NCBI GenBank assembly: GCA_001579985.1
Contig: LRSR01011326.1
Location: forward strand, 7,501-37,998
Direction: 5' to 3'
Origin: Hypsibius dujardini
Taxonomy: Eukaryota > Tardigrada > Eutardigrada > Parachela > Hypsibiidae
DNA: 30,498 bases
Shown here: positions 20,647-30,498 of the stretch, in pieces
Position numbering within the stretch: position 1 is the stretch's first letter
How the letters are laid out: every line of letters begins with the position of its first letter
Notes under the pieces: model-generated
The model's database searches: none
What the model was told of the DNA's origin: nothing
What the model saw: the letters and a program-made list of their open reading frames with translations, nothing else
Made by a program: the position numbers and the translations under genes

Positions 20647-20708
20647 TGACTGTATATTGGATAGATAGTATAAAGAAAGAAACTTCACAAAAAAAGTAAA
20701 GACAACAA

Positions 20709-20714
20709 TTTATT
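20709..20714 (-). terminator. Candidate poly(A) signal of transporter 3
   Basis: TTTATT on the plus strand reads AATAAA about 216 bases beyond the transporter 3 stop codon (20930). Confidence 0.4.
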
Positions 20715-20929
20715 GCAGTTTTTTTGAACTTGTGTGGACGGAAACTAACAAATTAGAAACAACCATGTCACGGTCGACTTCCATTCACGGGGATCGGATA
20801 GCGGGCAAGACTCTTCAACAGTCATAGAACCATACCAAAGTACTGTAATCCACGGGGCGGAATAAGAAATTCTCCAAATTATAAAGTCTAAAACTGCGAA
20901 ACTGTGAAACTGTGAAACTGTGAAGTGAA

Positions 20930-25783
<4,854 letters not shown>

Positions 25784-26301
25784 CCTGGACTTGAAAAAGA
25801 AGATCTTACCAACTGCACAGGCCAAAAGAAATCAAAACACTTCCGCCGTTCCGCCCGCTCGAACTGCCGTTCTCTCGCCCGCTCCATCACCGTTCCGCCT
25901 GGTTATAATTTTGTCCGGTCCCATTTCCTGATAGTGTTTATAACATGAGTAGGCGTCACTCCCTTTAGGCATTACTGGTACACTGTGGTGCATATGACCG
26001 GACAAGATTCTGGCTGTGTGTGTGTTCCCCTGCCGTTGGGGTTGTTCTCCGCTCCGCTCCGCTAATATACAGCATGCATTTTTGACAATCGCTTTGTTGT
26101 TCTTTAGATATGCTTCACTCCTTCGGCGTTTCCTGTCACTGTCTCCTTTCAAAATCACTATTCCACAAGAGATTTCCGTAATCCGGCTGTAATTTTCTCC
26201 CACTCTTGAGCCCAGATCGGGCGAGCGCTGTTTTTAATGCAAACACACTGCCGCACGTTTTGATCGCCATTTTTTTTCCTTCCTTCTTTGCTCTTCGCAG
26301 C
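25784..26301. promoter_or_regulatory. Shared head-to-head promoter region (transporter 3 / KAT6-like)
   Basis: The two start codons (minus 25783, plus 26302) face away from each other across 518 bases. This segment must hold both 5' leaders and the promoters if no further upstream non-coding exons exist. No TATA box was assigned; a CCAAT-containing word (GCCAATCAG) overlaps the KAT6-like start codon. A possible acceptor-like TTTTGGCCTGTGCAG on the minus strand near 25812-25826 could mean an extra 5' exon of transporter 3. Confidence 0.4.
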
Positions 26302-29300
26302 ATGGCCAATCAGTGGGAAAACAGTGAAGCGCCACTGCCGGAGAAGAAGAAACGTGGCCGACCCTTCCAACCGTAAATACAAAACTTTGTTAAACTTGCA
26401 ACGGGAGAAAATGTGAGGTGTTTTTCGCGGAAAATGAGTTTCAATAGAATCGATCGATCGATTGATTGATTGGGGAATTTACGTTTTTTTAACTTTCTGG
26501 TATTTGTAGCTTTTCAACGGCAGAGTAATTGATTGATCGGCGGTTCACAGTTGATATTGGAAGGATTTTTTGATTGACTGATGCGTTAATTTTGTTCATT
26601 TTTGTTCATCTGCTTTTCTTTGCCATTACTCAGCTCATCTTTATTTAATATTCATTTGCATTTAAATTTAATTTTTAGTACATGTCAGGATTAACTGGCC
26701 ACGCCGAAAAATTGGTGGTCCCCAAATTTTGAGCCGCCGGAAGTGAGATTTGTTGTCTTCTTTGCTTTACTGATTGATTGATTGATTGATTGATTAATTA
26801 GCTTGCTTATTCATTTGGTTTCTTACTTGTGAGCTGTATCGTCTGCGAGCGATTGATCTTCTTTCTGATTGGCAAGTCGGTATTCTTATTAGCTATCCTC
26901 GCATGCGTTGAATCTCTATTTTCGTTTATTGTTAATTATATATAAGATACCGTTTGAAGTTGCAATGAAGCACCGGAGTTGAGAGGCACAGCTGGCTGCC
27001 GTTTCTGTCATGAACTAGAAGACAATCAACTACAAGATTGAGTGCACTGGAGGGTCAAAAGGGTATGGGCAAAAGGTATGGGCAAAAGGGGCGGGGCCGG
27101 GGTGGTTTCAAACAATCGAACAATCAACCACCTCATCAGCCCCTGCTCCGCCCCTTTGGCCCATACCCCGGACCCTTCAGTGTACTCGACAACCTGACCA
27201 CCCCTTGCTCCGCCCCTTTTGTCCATACCCCGGACCCCTTCAGTGTACTCAACCACCTGACCACCCCTTGCTCCGCCCCTTTGGCCCATACCCCGGACCC
27301 TTCAGTGTACTCGACAACCTGACCACCCCTTGCTCCGCCCCTTTTGCCCATACCCCGGACCCTTCAGTGTACTCAATCTTGTCGTTGATTGTTTGTGTGA
27401 TTTTCAGGGCTGCCCCGGCCATCTCTGCACCTCCATCCGTCGTCAATGGAATTCTCCCGGCACCGGGACCCATTACGTTGTCCGTTGCCGGTATCCCACC
27501 TCCCCTTCATGTTCAGCATCCTTCAGCGTCACTGCCAAATATCCCCATCATCCCATCCACCGTGGTGTACATCCCACCGAAGCAGCTCCATGACAGTCTG
27601 AGTAGTTATTTCACGCCGTCTACGTCGGAGCGACGCCGTCCACCGGGAGTGACGTCGCTCTCTTCAGCCACGACGTCAGGGAAGAGCAGCCCGATCAAGG
27701 CAGCTGCTGTGTCCGCCGCATCCACTTCCGCGGTGGTTGGCGACCTGGCCGATTCTGGCGGAGCAGGAAAACCGCCGACGAAAAAGACGAAAGTAAACCG
27801 CGCTTATTCAAAACTGATCGGTTGTTTGAGTGAGAACGAAAACTGACAAAGCTCGTTAAGCTCTTTCCAGATCTTGTTGGTGGAGTTTAATTTGTCGACT
27901 GATTTTTTTTTGCTTGCTCAAGGCGAAGGCGAAGAGCGAGAAAAAGTCCAAACCGCCGAAGGAGAAGAAGGTGAAACGGAGGAAGTCTCCGGGCTCGGCA
28001 CCGTTGGCGCAGGGATGGACTGATACCGCTGTCACGCCTGCTGAGGATAGAAAGACAGATGAGGATGTCAAGCCGGCTCTCAATCAACAGTTGCGGAGCC
28101 TGCAGGACGCCATGTCGCCGTACTTTTCGGTGCAGGGTGACGGGAAGCGGCGACGCAAGCCACCGAACCTTTTCACGCCGGGCGCGCCGAGGTTTGAGAA
28201 GTGGGCGAGCGCGGAGAAGCCGCCGCTGGCCATAGCTGGGCCGAGCACTTCGAGTAAGACTAAGAAGGAAGTTGTGGAACCAGAGTTGGTTGAGGCGGTG
28301 GATGATGCCGTTACGGAGGAGGAAGAAGAGGTTGAGGAAGTCGACGATGCCGATGAAACCTTTGTCGAAGGTATTTTTTGTCTATGTCTGTATGTCTCAG
28401 TCAGTCAGTCTGTCTGTCTGTCTGTTTGTCTATCTATCTGTTTTTCTGTTTGAGTGTCTGGCGATCTGTCTGTATGTCAGTCAATTTGTTTGTCTGTCTG
28501 TCTGTTTGTTTGTTTATTTGTCTGCTTCTCTGCTTGAGTGTCTGGCGATCTGTTTGTATTTCAGTCAGTCTGTCTGTCTGTCTGTCTGTTTGTTTGTTTA
28601 TCTGTCTGTTTCCCTGTTTGAGTGTCTGGCGATCTGTTTGTAGGTATGTCTGGTTGCCTGTCTGTTTGTCTCTTTTTTTGTCTGTCTCTTTAGATTTATG
28701 TGCGTCTGCAGTTTTATGTTTGTCTGTCTGCCTGGTACATGTTCTTTCATGACAGGCTTTGTTTTTTGTGCTTTGTTTACCGGTGTTTCCCTATTTGCAT
28801 ATATTCCTGTCAGTTAAGCAGCGTTGTACTCGTACATTTATTTTTCAAGCTTTAAAGTTTAGCTTGGCAGCGGAAGATTTTTAATCGGATTAAAGTAATC
28901 CCAAAATACACATTCGATTGAAATTATTCTGACCAGTCAATTAAAACCATTCAATCAAAACTAATACTCAAATCAAGATTGCAATTTCAATTTAAGTAAA
29001 AAAATATTAAAACAATATTAATACAATATTAGTAGAATATTAGTAGAATGTTAATTAAATAATAATACAATATTAATTTAATATTAACACAATAAAAATT
29101 TAATATTAATACAATATTAATTTAATATTGATACAATATTAATTTAATATTAATTTAATATCAATACAATATTAATACAATAATAATTTTTTGGCATTTT
29201 TTAAACTTTTAATCCTGCTGTTTTGAGTTTTTTTTGTCGACATTTTTTGCCGTTTTCAGACATTCCCAAGGCTGAATCCGATCGGAGTCCCCGGAAATCC

Positions 29301-30292
29301 AATAAGAATCATTTTCGAAATACGGACAAAATTCCCAAGTCCTTTGAGAAGCTGTTCATCAAAGCTCGCGAGCTAGCCTTGCAGGTTTGAATTGTTTTTA
29401 GAATGTGTTTTAATTGCACCTTCTCTCACTTTTGATTGTCTCACATTTTGCGGGTTGTCGATTTTTAGAAAATTCCAACCGTCGGCGATGCCTATGACGG
29501 TCCCTTGCCGCCCAAAATCCAGATTGGCGACAAACAAATCCAGACCTGGTACACCTCACCCTTCCCTGAGGAATACATCCGGTAAGCCTGTAATTTAATT
29601 TTGATCAATCTCAAATTAATTAATAATTAATTAATTAGTTAAAGCAAAAAGTACAAATTTTTTTTTGAAAATTAGAATTAAAATAAATTAATAAATATAA
29701 AGAAATAATTAATAATTAATAAATTAAATTTATTAATTAAAGCAAAAAGTACAAATCTATTTTTGAAAATTAGCATTAAAAGACATTAATAAATATAAAG
29801 AAATGTAAATTGTTCTTTAGTTTTATTTATTTAACTGTATCTTGTATTTTCCGGAAAATTATTTGCTGCATTTTTAGGTGCGAGTGCCTCTACGTCTGTG
29901 AGTTCTGCCTGCAGTACATGAAAACCGTCGGCGTCCTGGAACGGCATTACGTGAGGATTCCTTGCTCAATTTCTTCAATTTCTTCAATTTCTTCAATTTC
30001 TCCAGCTGTTATCTTATGATTTTGTCTGCTGTAGCAAAAGTGCCCGTGGCATCGACCACCGGGTACGGAGATCTACCATGACACTGTCGGCTTGAGCGAG
30101 ACGGAGCAGGAGGAACTGGTCATGTATGAAACGGATGGAAACGACTGGAAAGAATACTGCCAAAATTTGTGCCTTTTGGCCAAGCTCTATCTGGATCACA
30201 AGACACTGTACTACGACGTGGAGCCCTTCCTCTTTTACGTGCTCACCCGGAGGGATAAGTTTGGAGACCATTTGATTGGTTACTTCTCCAAG
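26302..30292 (+). CDS. KAT6: KAT6-like MYST histone acetyltransferase, first seven exons (partial, 491 codons)
   Basis: Exons are 26302-26372, 27408-27792, 27923-28370, 29260-29384, 29469-29581, 29878-29950 and 30035-30292; phases agree at all six junctions and the gene runs off the window. The product is a nuclear lysine acetyltransferase acting on histones. Exon 1 has an AT-hook-like KKKRGRPF. Exons 2 and 3 are disordered, with Lys/Arg-rich and Glu-rich tracts and two similar modules ([15 protein letters not shown] and [15 protein letters not shown]) resembling the GLIDGLTKFFTPS segment of human KAT6A. ELALQ and [12 protein letters not shown] precede the MYST C2HC zinc finger (CEFC-x12-H-x3-C, split by intron 6). 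Then come [20 protein letters not shown] and [15 protein letters not shown], the start of the catalytic domain with the autoacetylated Lys in LLAK. The acetyl-CoA loop and the catalytic Glu lie beyond the edge. The N-terminal NEMM and PHD domains of KAT6A are absent from the exons seen. KAT7 is the alternative. Confidence 0.86.
26440..26810. repeat. (GATT)n tracts in KAT6-like intron 1
   Basis: GATCGATCGATTGATTGATT at 26450-26470 and a GATTGATT run at about 26770-26797, like those in the neighbouring transporter 3 intron. Confidence 0.8.
27040..27185. mobile_element. Fold-back element, same family as 24683-24806 (KAT6-like intron 1)
   Basis: The left arm from 27040 (GAGTGCACTGGAGGGTC ... GGGCAAAAGGGGCGGGGCCG) and right arm to about 27187 (CCGCCCCTTTGGCCCATACC ... 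GACCCTTCAGTGTACTC) are inverted copies. The centre holds AATCGAACAATCAACC, comparable to the TTGATTGGTTGATTG centre of the other copy. Confidence 0.75.
27148..27373. repeat. 62-63-bp tandem array derived from the fold-back right arm
   Basis: CCGCCCCTTT(T/G)G(C/T)CCATACC, then CCGGACCC(C)TTCAGTGTACTC, then (G/A)AC(A/C)ACCTGACCACCCCTTGCT repeat four times with a 62-63-bp period, ending 34 bases before the exon 2 acceptor. Confidence 0.92.
28378..28745. repeat. (TCTG)n compound microsatellite with ~85-bp higher-order unit in KAT6-like intron 3
   Basis: TCTG/TTTG runs begin 8 bases after the exon 3 donor. A longer unit containing TTTGAGTGTCTGGCGATCTG (or a close variant) recurs at about 28448, 28532 and 28616. 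Confidence 0.92.
28985..29190. repeat. AT-rich tandem repeat in KAT6-like intron 3
   Basis: AATATTAATACAATATTAAT and AATTTAATATTAAT units recur with short variable spacing. Confidence 0.85.
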
Positions 30293-30302
30293 GTACATAC
30301 AG

Positions 30303-30456
30303 TTGATGTCTGTCTTTCTATGTGACTGTCTGTCTGTGTGACTGTCTGTCTGTGTGACTGTCTGTCTGTATGACTGTCTGTCTGTCTGTGTGACTGTCTG
30401 TCTGTGTGACTGTCTGTCTGTGTGACTGTCTGTCTGTCTGTCTGTCTGTGTGACTA

Positions 30457-30498
<42 letters not shown>
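30303..30498. repeat. (TCTG)n/(TGTGTGACTGTC) repeat in KAT6-like intron 7, to window edge
   Basis: TGACTGTCTGTCTGTG units repeat and end in a pure (TCTG)n run. The array starts 10 bases past the exon 7 donor and continues beyond the window. Confidence 0.95.

Noticed and set aside
28272-28752. Long Cys-Leu-Ser-Val reading frames here and at 4674-5296, 20930-21919 (upstream part), 22437-23308 and 30303-30498
   Set aside because: They are translations of (TCTG)n/(CAGG)n microsatellites inside introns, without family resemblance; the real exons next to them are annotated separately.

Overview
This is a piece of an animal nuclear genome, almost certainly from an invertebrate. The genes are split by short GT-AG introns. 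Exons are GC-richer than the AT-rich introns and spacers. Introns and spacers carry many (TCTG)n/(CAGA)n microsatellites, minisatellites and fold-back repeats. The proteins (SLC2 sugar-porter family, a MYST acetyltransferase, secreted proteins with signal peptides) are metazoan in character. I cannot name the phylum from sequence alone. I saw no bacterial operons, rRNA, convincing tRNA genes, CRISPR or retrovirus-like elements.

Layout. 1-4,000: no gene; a TIR element (2-633), a 95-bp duplication and a 47-bp-arm hairpin. 4,163-5,356 (-): a two-exon gene for a secreted catalase-fold-like protein of 321 aa. 6,324-8,768 (-) and 10,311-12,929 (-): two closely related three-exon sugar transporter-like genes, each exactly 507 codons. 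13,100-17,250: no gene; a 763-bp element with 24-bp terminal inverted repeats and several dispersed repeats. 17,254-17,874 (-): a two-exon gene for a small secreted fibronectin-III-like protein (131 aa). 17,900-20,900: repeats and a degraded mariner-like fragment. 20,930-25,783 (-): a third, more diverged transporter, read here as five exons (641 aa), including a 97-residue cytosolic N-terminal extension encoded about 2.2 kb upstream of the transporter core. 26,302 to the right edge (+): the first seven exons of a KAT6-like MYST histone acetyltransferase, head-to-head with transporter 3 across a 518-bp spacer.

How the genes relate. The three transporters are a same-strand paralogous cluster. 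All share the sugar-porter scaffold (VDRLGRR, PETKG, YISEITP) and an intron at the same place (KQFSG, phase 1). All three also lack nearly every residue that binds glucose in GLUT1, so their substrate is probably not glucose. The secreted proteins and the acetyltransferase have no evident functional link to them.

Most interesting points: a tandemly duplicated 3' splice site that controls joining of the N-terminal exon of transporter 3; two stop-free introns whose lengths are multiples of three, so retention would insert 67 or 75 residues; the altered substrate pocket of the transporter clade; a likely gene-conversion tract between transporters 1 and 2; and a fold-back repeat family found in introns on both sides of the shared promoter that has grown into a tandem array. 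All splice models come from reading GT/AG sites and phases by eye, supported by agreement among paralogs or with known families, not by transcripts.
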